From: an uncultured Rubripirellula sp.
Lineage (GTDB): Bacteria > Planctomycetota > Planctomycetia > Pirellulales > Pirellulaceae
Assembly (NCBI GenBank): GCA_938045805.1
Contig: CALIBL010000006.1
Span: forward strand, 37,412 to 101,411
Length of the DNA: 64,000 nt
Reading direction: 5' to 3'
The notes under the pieces are model-generated. The model was not told the origin of the DNA. It ran no database searches and saw nothing but the letters and a program-made list of their open reading frames with translations. The translations under genes and the position numbers were made by a program. The stretch's first letter is position 1, and every line of letters begins with the position of its first letter. Positions 37,550-46,639 of this stretch are shown here, piece after piece.

Positions 37550-40500
37550 TTCGCCTTCCACGCTTCCAAGCGACTGAAGTACTGATCCAAGCCACCGCGA
37601 AATTCTTCAGGCAAACCAGGCTGGGTCACACCGGTTGCCGGCGCTGCCTCTGATTCCTCACGAACTTCCCGAGCGTTAATGCCGGTCCCCACGAGGGCCA
37701 ATGCAGCAACTTCGGTCTGCCCATCACCGCCTCCGCCAGGATCTGACCCACTTCCCCCACTCGCATTGGGATTGAAGCGTTTGGATTTCAGCAAAAGCTC
37801 AATCGCCTCGGTTTCGGCCGCGATCGCGGTCGGTCCTGTTTGAGGCTTGTAAAGAATCTCCGTCGCTTCCTGCATCACGCCAGCAACCTGCCCCAACAGA
37901 TTCAACTCGTTAGCGAAATCCCCCTCCGCATTGGGTAACTCGAGGATCTGATCGATGAGCGTTTCGACACGATTCTGATAGTCCTCCTGCATCTCCCCGA
38001 GCCGATTAGCGTCATTCATATGCTGCGTATCGGAAACCACCGACCGTTTTTGCTCCGCGACCCGAGTCTGCTCCCGAAGTTGGACCTCATCATCAAGTAT
38101 CTGCAGGACTTCCAGGACGATACCTGGTGGCAAACTCCCCTTGGGTTGACCGCCGGGTGATTCTCCCGACTGCGTCACCTCCACTAGATCTTCAGCCCAC
38201 CGATCTAGATTGTCACTCCAGTATTCCGCCTGAGAAATCGAAAGGCCATTTTCGCGACGCAGTTCATCACCAAGATCCCGCAATCCCGCCGTGACATCCT
38301 CGGTTTTCATCTGCTCCAGAACACGTTGCAGTAGCTGCAATCGACTCCGTTCAAAGTACGCGGTCATGTCGTCCATGAGATCTGAGACTTCCCGGCTCGC
38401 TTCCGCTTCGATCTCCGCCAAAGTCACAAACGCGTCCCCATCCGCGTGCTTCTCTCGGTCAGGAACACCAAAGGTATTGGTCGCCAAACCCGCTAAACCG
38501 GAAGCGACTTGCTGCTGCTTACGTGACGCAGATTTCAATCGTTTCACTAGCGTACTGCCTTCAAGTTTTCCCATGATCTCATTCATTTCTCCAGAGACCT
38601 TCTCAAACTCCTCCAGCAAACCTTCCTGCTCAATCACGGCCTGATCAAGATCCTCCTGAGACTCGGAGGGTTCTGATTCACTGGCAGCGTTACCGGCAAG
38701 TTTCGTATCGGCCAAGCCGAGTCGCCCCGCTTGCGACTTCTGCTTCTTGCCTTCGGCCTTCGGTAATTTCTCAAGGTCAAGCTGACTCGATTCAATATCG
38801 CTTACAGAAGGAGTCTGCGGCTTCTCATCGTCTGACTCCTCTTCATCTTCTCCCGCCGCTTGATCACCGCCTGGCGTCTTGAGACGATTCTGGCCGACTT
38901 TGTTTGAATCACTATCGCTTGGTTTTCCAGAGGGCTTGCCTGCTTTGGCCGCTTGTTCAAGAAGCTTTGCGACTTCAGGCATCCGTTGACTCGAAATCTC
39001 CTTCAGCACCTGGACCATCTCGGCCCAGCTCTCTAGCGAATCCGCTTCGATTTCATCGTTCCGCATCGCCTCTCGTAGCAGCGACTCGCCGCTGCGAACG
39101 AGATTTGCCAGTTGCCGTCCGTTGTTTCTCTCGCTCTCCGCCTGTTGAGAGATCAGTGCTCGCGTTTCCGCCGTGGCCAACTGTTCGGGAGCGAGTTGTT
39201 GGAGTGCACGGTTGGTCTGATGTAGTTGCATCTCTCGATCACGAACATCCAAGGACATCTGATGCCAACGAGTCAGCTCGGAATTGAGCCAAACGGCGTG
39301 CTCTGCACTGTCCAAAATTTGAAAATAGGACGGCGATGAATATTGTCGCTTGGAATCGAGTTGATAATCCTCAACAAAAGCTCGTAGTGCGATCGCGTCA
39401 ACGTCGATCTTGTGCTCAGCCACCGAGAAAGTAGCATCCAACGCGACGCTTTCCGCGTAGGGGCCACCACCACCAAGAAGTGTTTCACCAATGGAATCTC
39501 CCGGCCCTTCCTCGGTAACCTCGAACCATTCCAGCCCAACGTGCCGGACCCCATAGTCATCGTACGCTCGAACTTGGAAAGCCAGTACTTCCGATGTTAG
39601 CAAAACCTTTCGCAGCGGGAGGTTTTCGCATAGCAGGGTGGGAGTTTGGTCTTCGACCGAAATTAGTTGCAAGTTAACCGGATCCTCTGCTGAGAGCTCA
39701 TAGCGGTCCTTCCAGGTCAAGCTGACGTCAAGATCCTCCGTCACGACAAGGCTATTACTCTTGAACAATCCACTTTCAACCGCAACCGGAACTCCATTGA
39801 CCTCCGCGGTGGTTAACTCCCGTGAAATTTCAGCTTGCAGCGTGAGCGAAGTACCCTTCAGCAGAGGAATCTTTCGCCCACGAACCTCAAATGAATCGGC
39901 AGGTTCGCGTTTCAGATATTCCGGCAGACGTATCGCTGCCACCAATTTCTTCATCTCCGGCCTTGCCACCGGACGAACGACGACTCGCTCGCGATAGTCA
40001 CCCACCGATAGATCAAGAGGCGTATCGACTACCTGAGCCGGAAGATCAAACAGAAAACGATTGTTCTCGTTCGATGCTGCGTAGGGAACACTCGTTGCGA
40101 GTTGCAAATTTGCCAAGCGGGGCAGCCACTGGCTTGTGGGGGTCAGTGCCACCGAAAGGGCAATAGGCTCACCCTTTGGAACGATCATTGGTGAGTCCAA
40201 AGGTTCGATGGTTGCGAAGGTGAACCGTTTTACATCGGACCACGGCATTAAGAATCGCGTCAACGAGTTGCCAGCAGCATCGGCTGAGATGCCAAATAGC
40301 ATCCCGCAGATCACCGTGATGCACGACGCGATCACCGCTCGTCGCCGCGCACGCGGAGTGGGAATACACGAGCTAAAGTCATTACCTTCAAGATGCTGTG
40401 CAACCTGATTGATCGCAGCATTGACCAGTTCCGGAGACCGACTCTGTTCGTCTATATCGCTCGCGAGGTGAATCACCCCTAAAACCTGATCGCCGACTGC

Positions 40501-40809
40501 AGGTTGTTGGCGAGTCATCAGGTCGGCCAGTTGCTCAAACCGCCGACGTCTCCAGATCCACCGCTCAATTGCGTAGGGAATAGCTAGGGCGGCCATCATC
40601 GCCGCAGAGAAGACGGCCCAGCGTGAGGCTCGAGAAGTCTCACCGATCCGATCCATCAAATAGGTCAATAAGAAACCAAGTAGAAAGCCAATCCCAGCAA
40701 AAGCGACCGCCTCAAAAAGTTTTTGACTCCACAACCGTCGACGAAAGCCCATCAACTGCCCACGCAGCGACTTCGGAATTTCAAAACGCGTCCCGCCGTT
40801 CCGGTTCAT
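37546..40809 (-). CDS. Large DUF4175-like membrane and coiled-coil protein
   Basis: 1087 aa from ATG 40809; an earlier TTG at 40839 falls inside a dyad and is unlikely. Membrane segments at about 31-53, 64-84 and 158-176, with basic residues between TM2 and TM3. The large C-terminal part would be outside the cytoplasm: beta-rich repeats (about 200-480, e.g. SVALTPTSQWLPRL, FQVRAYDDYGVRHVGLEWFE), then long charged helices, an acidic Glu/Ser/Lys linker (about 640-700) and further coiled-coil. The layout resembles the DUF4175 family (TIGR02302) of alphaproteobacteria, whose role is unknown. First of four coupled genes. I infer a membrane scaffold reaching into the periplasm. Confidence 0.62.
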   Translation of the reverse strand: MNRNGGTRFEIPKSLRGQLMGFRRRLWSQKLFEAVAFAGIGFLLGFLLTYLMDRIGETSRASRWAVFSAAMMAALAIPYAIERWIWRRRRFEQLADLMTRQQPAVGDQVLGVIHLASDIDEQSRSPELVNAAINQVAQHLEGNDFSSCIPTPRARRRAVIASCITVICGMLFGISADAAGNSLTRFLMPWSDVKRFTFATIEPLDSPMIVPKGEPIALSVALTPTSQWLPRLANLQLATSVPYAASNENNRFLFDLPAQVVDTPLDLSVGDYRERVVVRPVARPEMKKLVAAIRLPEYLKREPADSFEVRGRKIPLLKGTSLTLQAEISRELTTAEVNGVPVAVESGLFKSNSLVVTEDLDVSLTWKDRYELSAEDPVNLQLISVEDQTPTLLCENLPLRKVLLTSEVLAFQVRAYDDYGVRHVGLEWFEVTEEGPGDSIGETLLGGGGPYAESVALDATFSVAEHKIDVDAIALRAFVEDYQLDSKRQYSSPSYFQILDSAEHAVWLNSELTRWHQMSLDVRDREMQLHQTNRALQQLAPEQLATAETRALISQQAESERNNGRQLANLVRSGESLLREAMRNDEIEADSLESWAEMVQVLKEISSQRMPEVAKLLEQAAKAGKPSGKPSDSDSNKVGQNRLKTPGGDQAAGEDEEESDDEKPQTPSVSDIESSQLDLEKLPKAEGKKQKSQAGRLGLADTKLAGNAASESEPSESQEDLDQAVIEQEGLLEEFEKVSGEMNEIMGKLEGSTLVKRLKSASRKQQQVASGLAGLATNTFGVPDREKHADGDAFVTLAEIEAEASREVSDLMDDMTAYFERSRLQLLQRVLEQMKTEDVTAGLRDLGDELRRENGLSISQAEYWSDNLDRWAEDLVEVTQSGESPGGQPKGSLPPGIVLEVLQILDDEVQLREQTRVAEQKRSVVSDTQHMNDANRLGEMQEDYQNRVETLIDQILELPNAEGDFANELNLLGQVAGVMQEATEILYKPQTGPTAIAAETEAIELLLKSKRFNPNASGGSGSDPGGGGDGQTEVAALALVGTGINAREVREESEAAPATGVTQPGLPEEFRGGLDQYFSRLEAWKAK

Positions 40810-40834
40810 ACCGTCCAGTTCATCCAATCGGAGC

Positions 40835-40859
40835 CACAAAGGGGTCTGACCCCTTTGTG
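40835..40859. repeat. 25-bp perfect inverted repeat (GGGGTC dyad)
   Basis: CACAAAGGGGTC (40835-40846), a single T, then GACCCCTTTGTG (40848-40859). It lies in the short gap between the DUF1552 gene and the DUF4175-like gene. This AAAGGGGTC/GACCCCTTT sequence is a dispersed extragenic element that I recall from planctomycete and other bacterial genomes, but I saw no second copy in this window. No T-run follows, so terminator activity is doubtful. Confidence 0.7.
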
Positions 40860-40874
40860 CGCTGCCACAAAGCC

Positions 40875-42278
40875 CTAGAGGAGTTCCTTCAATCGACCGC
40901 TGCTATCACCGATCGAGTCAACCGGCGTTCCCATCACATCGAGCATCGATAGGAAAAGATTACCCATTGGAACCTCACTCCCTTCCGGCCGTATCAATCG
41001 ACCGGTCTCGATCTGCCCGCTGGCACCACCAGCGAGAACGATGGGCAAATCCTCATGGCGATGACGATTTCCATCACTGATCCCGCTACCGTACAGAACC
41101 ATCGAGTGATCAAGTAACGTTCCAGAACCCTCCTGAACGCTGTCGAGCTTCCCGAGGAAGTAGGCAAATTGCTCGACGAGGTATTGGTCGATGCGTTGCA
41201 GCTTCTCAACCAAATCCACCTGGTTGCGATGGTGACTCATCTGATGATGGGCGTCCTTAATCCCGATCTCCGTGTACCTCCGGTTACCACCGGCATTATC
41301 GAGCATGAACGTCGCGACCCTCGTCGTGTCGGTCTGGAACCCGAGAACCATTAGGTCATACATCAACCGAGCATGTTCACGGAACGCCTCCACTCGCCCG
41401 TGAGGTACCTCCAGATCAGGTAATGCTTTCTCGTCTTCCTGCTCAGCGCGTTCAATCCTGTTTTCAATTTCACGAACACTGGTGAAGTACTCATCCAATT
41501 TTCGTTGATCGGTCTTGCTGACGCGAGGCAGCAATTGCTTTGCGTCCTCTCGCACCACATCGAGAATACTCTGTCGCGTCAGATGACGCTCCCTCCGGTC
41601 ACCCATTTCAGGGCTACCAAACATCCTCTCAAAAGCCATCCTTGGAGTCACTTCCTTAGGCATCGGTTGCGATTCACTCCTCCAAGAAATATTGGACGAG
41701 TACGCGCAGCTATACCCGCTATCACAGCTCCCGGCATTACGACTTGGCTCAAGCCCGAGCTCAATACTGGGGAGCTTCGTCTGCCCTGCCAAGCGAGTTG
41801 CGGCAATTTGGTCAACCGAAATCCCGAGCTGGATATTTCCGCTCGTCTTCACCGGACGGGAAGCAGTCAGGTAGGTAGCTGCACATCGAGCATGATCACC
41901 GGCCCCATCGGCGTAGCCACGCCCATTGTCATGAGCCAAATTTTCGATGACGTTGAGCTTCGATTGAAACGGCTTGAGCGCTTGCAGAGTCTTCGATAAC
42001 TCCCACTGTTTTCCCTCTCCGGTCGACCTCCAATCGGGCATGATTGCACCATTGGGAAAGAACACGCATGCCATGCGGGTCGGAGAGTTGCTGGTAACCG
42101 AATCGGCGAGTAAACGACTCGGACTTGCCATGACATCAAGCAGAGGAAGCCCTAAAGCCGCGCCCGCTCCCCGCAACATCGTGCGACGATTTAGACACCA
42201 GCGTGACCCACCTGCCGATTCATGATCGGTCTGCAAGGGCGAATGACCCTCCCTCTGCGGATGCTTGCTTGACTTCAT
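40875..42278 (-). CDS. Tat-exported DUF1552 protein
   Basis: 467 aa from ATG 42278, preceded by AAAGG at 7 bases; the frame is open to 42383. Tat signal NRRTMLRGAGAALGLPLLDV. Family features: RMACVFFPNGAIMPDW, WELSKTLQALKPFQSKLNVIENL, HARCAATYLTASRP, SIELGLEPS, MYDLMVLGFQTDTTRVATFML, HHQMSHH and LYGSGISDGNRHRHEDLPIVLAGG. DUF1552 proteins belong near the sulfatase/alkaline-phosphatase-like DUF1501 group and have no proven activity. In planctomycetes they are nearly always paired with a DUF1592-type cytochrome protein, as here (67 bases upstream). Confidence 0.88.
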   Translation of the reverse strand: MKSSKHPQREGHSPLQTDHESAGGSRWCLNRRTMLRGAGAALGLPLLDVMASPSRLLADSVTSNSPTRMACVFFPNGAIMPDWRSTGEGKQWELSKTLQALKPFQSKLNVIENLAHDNGRGYADGAGDHARCAATYLTASRPVKTSGNIQLGISVDQIAATRLAGQTKLPSIELGLEPSRNAGSCDSGYSCAYSSNISWRSESQPMPKEVTPRMAFERMFGSPEMGDRRERHLTRQSILDVVREDAKQLLPRVSKTDQRKLDEYFTSVREIENRIERAEQEDEKALPDLEVPHGRVEAFREHARLMYDLMVLGFQTDTTRVATFMLDNAGGNRRYTEIGIKDAHHQMSHHRNQVDLVEKLQRIDQYLVEQFAYFLGKLDSVQEGSGTLLDHSMVLYGSGISDGNRHRHEDLPIVLAGGASGQIETGRLIRPEGSEVPMGNLFLSMLDVMGTPVDSIGDSSGRLKELL

Positions 42279-42345
42279 ACTGAAACCTTTATCCCTCAAA
42301 AAACAGTAGCGTGGTCCAAGGCGACCATCGCTTCTCGACACTAGT

Positions 42346-45096
42346 TTACTTGTTGGGTTGACTCGAATCTTCCAAAACGGCAATTGAGCTCGGCGATTCC
42401 CAGTCGTAAAAACGAAACGGTCGACTCAAAACCACTTCTCGGACCAAGTCCTGCAGCCGGAACTGCTGATTTTCGGTTTTCTTAATGATTTCATCGACTA
42501 CACAGCGATCCTGCGGTCTCAATTCACGTCCGAGGGCAAACGTTAACAGCCTCTCGACCGCTGTCTTGGCAAACGCCCTCGCCTCAGTGACGCTGAGAAT
42601 CTGACTCAACTCCGAAGCACCGACAAATACTCGACCGCCGGGCAACTCACCGCTGGAATCGATTTTGGTAGATTCCTCCCCCAAGGATTCCGATCTTCGC
42701 GCGCCCACCGCATCAAACCCTTCTAGGCCGAAGCCAAGCTGGTCCATGACGCGATGACACGATGCGCAAGCTGGGTCTCGACGATGCAACTCCATCTGCT
42801 CCCGCAAGCTCAGACCATCGGTCGCCACCTCGGCCTCCTCCAGAGTCGGCACACCCGCGGGCGGATCGGGCGGCGGAGTTCCAAACACATTTTCAAGCAC
42901 CCACTTACCCCGCTGCACCGGCGAAGTTCGACGGGGGTAACTCGTCAATGTCAGAACACTCGCGTGCGTAAGCAATCCGCGCCGTCCGGTTCCAGCGAGT
43001 GAAACCTTCACGAATTCGTTACCCTCCACAACCGGCATACCATAATGCTCAGCCAGCGACGAATTCACGAAGGTGTAATCTGCTGAAAGCAACTCTCCAA
43101 TGGGGCGATTTTCCGATAGCAGGTGCATGAATAGTCGCTTCGTTTCTTCCTGCATCGACTCACGTAATTCAGATGTAAAACCAGGAAAACGATCAAGGTC
43201 CGCATCGTGCCGATCAAGGTTCCGCAGCCCGAACCACTGTGCCGCAAACTGTTCGGCGAGTGACTTGGAGCGGGGATCCGCAATCATCCGCTGAACCTCC
43301 ACAAGCAACTGTTCTTCGGTTAACTCTGCTTCCATCCCCAAATCTAAAAGACGTTCATCCGGTAGACTACTCCAAAGAAAATACGATAGTCGGGTCATCA
43401 ATTGACCTGAAGTTAACGCAGCCGTCCCGTCCGCCTCGATCAGCGTCTGGTCTGTTGGACTTTCAATTCTGAATAGAAAATTCGGAGAAACTAACACCGC
43501 GGCAACAGCCGTTTGCATCCCTTCGAAATAACTCATTCCCCGCTCCGTACACTCCTTCACTAGTGATACATAGCGTCCGAGCTCCTCCTTTGTCACCTCA
43601 CGGCGAAAAGCCTGACGCATCAACGGCCGCAGTGACTCTTGTGCCGCTTGCTCCACTCCATCCCAACCGCCACGCGAGCGATACGCAACACGCTTGATGA
43701 CACGATGGTGACTCTCGGGATACGCCTCACGCGGAAACTTGTCTGGCCCATCAATGCGAATGGTCCTGACCATGTGCGGGAACTGATCCGCTTCCACTCT
43801 GCGATCTGGTTTGAGGGGTGCGGAAATCGCCTCTTTAGCCGCTTCGATCACCGCCTGACTCATGCGATCAGCGACGGAGAAGGTCGACTCTTCCCACTTG
43901 GGCTGATCCACCTCTTGAGCTTTCACCTCTTTTTCAGCAGCAACCGCTGATGCAGCAGATGCATCGTCTTGCTCCTCACCAAGATTTCCATCGAGGCTCG
44001 ACTGTGCCTGTAAAGCAGGTATCGGTGCAAAGTAAAGCGTTCTCGAACCCCGCTTCAGATCGAGTTCAAATCGAAAGGTATCTGAAGAGCCGCTGCCGCC
44101 GTAGTAACCAACTTCGCCCGAGGCTACCAAGCGGCCATTTTCATCAAAGATTCCGATCTTACTTTTTTCACGATCGGGAGACGCATTGCCGCCAGAAAAG
44201 CTGAATCGATAACGACCGGTGTAGGGAACATCCAGCGGAATCCAAGCGAACCCATCTTCCTTGAAGAAACGACCATTGAACCTTCCCACCTGTGTCTCGC
44301 CGGCAACGTAGATCTGATCACTCGCTACATCTTTTCGAATCCTTGGTAGTCTCTCGGGGTCAACGATCACGCGTGATGCAATGCCCTCGGCCGCATCCAA
44401 ATACTTCTCCATCAATAACGTCGACAAGGAAAGCACATCACCATTGTTGTCAAATCCAGCTCCAACCTCGTCCGATGGAAAGTCCTCTGCAGGCTCAAAA
44501 TCAATCCCCAAGAGATCACGAACCGAGTTGTTGTACTCTGCACGATTGAGCCGTCGGGCGGTGACCTTGCCCGGACGCGGACGCAAGTCGCAGGTAACCG
44601 AATACAGGATCTGGTCCGCTAACTCACCGAAACGTCGACGTTCCGCCCCCTCTGGTTGCTCGCTATCCTCGGGTGGCATCGCACCGAACCTCACCATCTC
44701 CAAAACTCGCTGAAGCGATGAAGACTCTTTTCCCAAGGCATCGAGTGAATCAAATCCGCTCAGATCCAGCTCACCCTCCCGCGAATCGGCATTGTGACAA
44801 TCCATACAGAACCTCTGCAGAAACGGCCAACCCTCCTTCGTCCATGACTCACTAGCAACAACGGAATCGTTGGGCGAGCTTCCGCCCTGTGCGGAACTCT
44901 TGCCTCCCGCATCAAGTGGCTCGGCCGCACCAAGCTCAACAAGCAACAAAATCTGGACCAGAACAGCGCGCAAAAGCCGGCAACGCAATCCCACAAACAC
45001 CGGACATGCGGATTCAAATGAAGACACACCGCATCCCGCACGGGGCGGATCTTCAAGCGCCAGTGTGTCCTTGTGCTCGGTCATTGGTGCAGACAT
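42346..45096 (-). CDS. Planctomycete multi-domain cytochrome protein (DUF1587/1592/1588/1585)
   Basis: 916 aa. Export segment at about residues 40-58. Two c-type haem sites: CMDCH (97-101) in a cytochrome c-like domain and CASCH near the C-terminus (RRDPACASCHRVMDQLGFGLEGFDAVG). Between them: TARRLNRAEYNNSVRDLLG (DUF1587), a carbohydrate-binding-like beta region, TSGQLMTRLSYFLWSSLPDERLL (DUF1592), RRGLLTHASVLTLTSYPRRTSPVQRGKWVLE (DUF1588) and the C-terminal DUF1585. These planctomycete-expanded proteins have no assigned reaction; haem plus carbohydrate-binding context suggests oxidation of polysaccharide or an electron-transfer partner. It is followed by the DUF1552 gene, the usual pairing. 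Confidence 0.9.
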   Translation of the reverse strand: MSAPMTEHKDTLALEDPPRAGCGVSSFESACPVFVGLRCRLLRAVLVQILLLVELGAAEPLDAGGKSSAQGGSSPNDSVVASESWTKEGWPFLQRFCMDCHNADSREGELDLSGFDSLDALGKESSSLQRVLEMVRFGAMPPEDSEQPEGAERRRFGELADQILYSVTCDLRPRPGKVTARRLNRAEYNNSVRDLLGIDFEPAEDFPSDEVGAGFDNNGDVLSLSTLLMEKYLDAAEGIASRVIVDPERLPRIRKDVASDQIYVAGETQVGRFNGRFFKEDGFAWIPLDVPYTGRYRFSFSGGNASPDREKSKIGIFDENGRLVASGEVGYYGGSGSSDTFRFELDLKRGSRTLYFAPIPALQAQSSLDGNLGEEQDDASAASAVAAEKEVKAQEVDQPKWEESTFSVADRMSQAVIEAAKEAISAPLKPDRRVEADQFPHMVRTIRIDGPDKFPREAYPESHHRVIKRVAYRSRGGWDGVEQAAQESLRPLMRQAFRREVTKEELGRYVSLVKECTERGMSYFEGMQTAVAAVLVSPNFLFRIESPTDQTLIEADGTAALTSGQLMTRLSYFLWSSLPDERLLDLGMEAELTEEQLLVEVQRMIADPRSKSLAEQFAAQWFGLRNLDRHDADLDRFPGFTSELRESMQEETKRLFMHLLSENRPIGELLSADYTFVNSSLAEHYGMPVVEGNEFVKVSLAGTGRRGLLTHASVLTLTSYPRRTSPVQRGKWVLENVFGTPPPDPPAGVPTLEEAEVATDGLSLREQMELHRRDPACASCHRVMDQLGFGLEGFDAVGARRSESLGEESTKIDSSGELPGGRVFVGASELSQILSVTEARAFAKTAVERLLTFALGRELRPQDRCVVDEIIKKTENQQFRLQDLVREVVLSRPFRFYDWESPSSIAVLEDSSQPNK

Positions 45097-45332
45097 CTCT
45101 AGGGAGAGAGGGAATCAACAATTCGACGAGCACCACTCATCAGTTGAGTGACAAAGGCCGAATGCGATCCAGATGGTGGGATGATTTAAGGCGGGAACCC
45201 ACAACTATTTAGCCGCAGGTCTGATACTATCCTAACCCGAAAAGACCATCGCCACCATAGAGACTCACCCCTCTACGGGGCCATCCTTGCGCGACGTCGA
45301 GCCTCACAATTTGCCAGACGAGCGCATGAGCC

Positions 45333-45734
45333 TTAGGTCGTTCCATGAAAATCGAATACCGGGAGTCGCTTCGGGTTACCATCCGGACCGACGCAAGCGA
45401 TCACGGAGCTGGCAGATACCACCAACTCGCCGTCCCGAGTGATCCGATATTGATGCCGCATTCGAACCTTGCGAACCTCCATCAGCGAGGTTTCTAGATC
45501 AAGCAAATCATCGAATTCAGCTGCAGAGTGGTACTGAATATTCATCTCTGAGACCACAAGCATCATCCCTTGATCCTCGAGGTCACGGTACCGGATCCCA
45601 ATTGCACGTAACATCTCTACACGACCGCGTTCAAAGTAATTCAGGTAGTTGGCATGATGCACCCTACGCTGACCGTCAGTCTCCTTGTAGGTAACGCGGA
45701 TCTGTAAATGATGTTGATGAATTGGCTGGGTCAT
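45333..45734 (-). CDS. Acyl-CoA thioesterase (4HBT / YbgC-type hotdog)
   Basis: 133 aa from ATG 45734, with GGAG 7 bases upstream; the frame is open to 45764. Single hotdog fold: HLQIRVTYKETDGQRRVHHANYLNYFERGRVEML holds the conserved Asp and the HANYLNYFE helix, and the later strands read MRHQYRITRDGELVVSASSVIACV. The Asp in TDGQ is the likely catalytic residue of 4-hydroxybenzoyl-CoA thioesterase-like enzymes. Hydrolyses acyl-CoA or acyl-ACP; substrate unknown. No Tol-Pal genes adjoin it, so the tol-linked YbgC role is not supported. Stands alone, divergent from the ACT-domain gene. Confidence 0.87.
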   Translation of the reverse strand: MTQPIHQHHLQIRVTYKETDGQRRVHHANYLNYFERGRVEMLRAIGIRYRDLEDQGMMLVVSEMNIQYHSAAEFDDLLDLETSLMEVRKVRMRHQYRITRDGELVVSASSVIACVGPDGNPKRLPVFDFHGTT

Positions 45735-46003
45735 CCCAAATCTCCGTTCAGGCTCGATTTCCATTCACGCTACCAAGATCAAGGCATTAGTCTCACACAC
45801 GACGACCAAAACGCCAACCGCAGCTGTCTTGAAGTTTCACAAACGGTAAAGTCTGCCTACAACACCAACACATCTCGTCCATTACCGAATCAACCGCTTT
45901 TCGATAATTGACCATGATCACGCATAGACCCTAAAATTTGCAGTTTAGTGCGCTAACGCCCGCTACATTCACCCACCGAATACCCGCAACAGGATGCGTC
46001 AAG

Positions 46004-46507
46004 ATGAGCATCGGCGACGGAACGAACACACCGTTTCAAACCCTTCGTGGAAGGAACTTCCCAGCCCTGCGGCAGTTCACCATCTTCCTCGAAAATCGCG
46101 TTGGGCAACTGCTCGAGGTAGTGAAGCGTTTTGAAGGAACCGGGATTCGTGTCTGTGCACTGTCGATCAATGACGCATCAGAATGCGCCTTTGTCCGATT
46201 CCTCGTCAGCGATGCTGACCGCGGTCGCGAAATTCTTGAGCGTAGCGGCTTGGCGATGATCGAAACAGATTTGGTTGGCGTTGAATTACCACAGGGACCC
46301 CAACCACTGCTGCGCGTTTGCACCGCCCTGCTTCAAGCGGAACTCAACATTATTCAAGCCTACCCTTTGATCGTTCGGCCGAACGGGAAGCCGGCAGTCG
46401 CCATCATGGTTGAGAATATTGAACTCGCCATGGAAACACTTCGCGACAAAGGCTTCACCATCCTATCTGAGGGTGATCTCGAAGATGACCCAACACGGGA
46501 GAACTAA
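46004..46507 (+). CDS. Tandem ACT-domain protein
   Basis: 167 aa from ATG 46004, with AGGA about 9 bases upstream; the frame is open to 45938. Two ACT domains: FTIFLENRVGQLLEVVKRFEG at the first, PLLRVCTALLQAELNIIQAYPLI at the second. No enzyme domain is attached. Free-standing tandem ACT proteins are small-molecule sensors or regulatory subunits, most often of amino acid metabolism. The ligand and partner are unknown, and the neighbours do not point to a pathway. Cytoplasmic. Convergent with the vWA gene. Confidence 0.82.
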   Translation: MSIGDGTNTPFQTLRGRNFPALRQFTIFLENRVGQLLEVVKRFEGTGIRVCALSINDASECAFVRFLVSDADRGREILERSGLAMIETDLVGVELPQGPQPLLRVCTALLQAELNIIQAYPLIVRPNGKPAVAIMVENIELAMETLRDKGFTILSEGDLEDDPTREN

Positions 46508-46639
46508 ATCGGAAAGATAAAAGCCGAAGCGTCCGGCGACATCTAACCGCCACATGATGCGTTAGATCTGAAGGAAAACTAGGATTCAAACGATGCGTTG
46601 GATCGTGAGCGTCCCTGAGGCCTAGTCAGCTCACACAAC

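Noticed and set aside
42480..45096. Dihaem cytochrome peroxidase as function of the DUF1592 protein
   Set aside because: Two CxxCH sites exist but the domain order is that of planctomycete DUF1587/1592/1588/1585 proteins, without peroxidase features.
46508..46639. Imperfect direct repeat GATGCGTTAGATC / GATGCGTTGGATC
   Set aside because: Two short, inexact copies in a convergent gap; not enough to call a repeat or a terminator.
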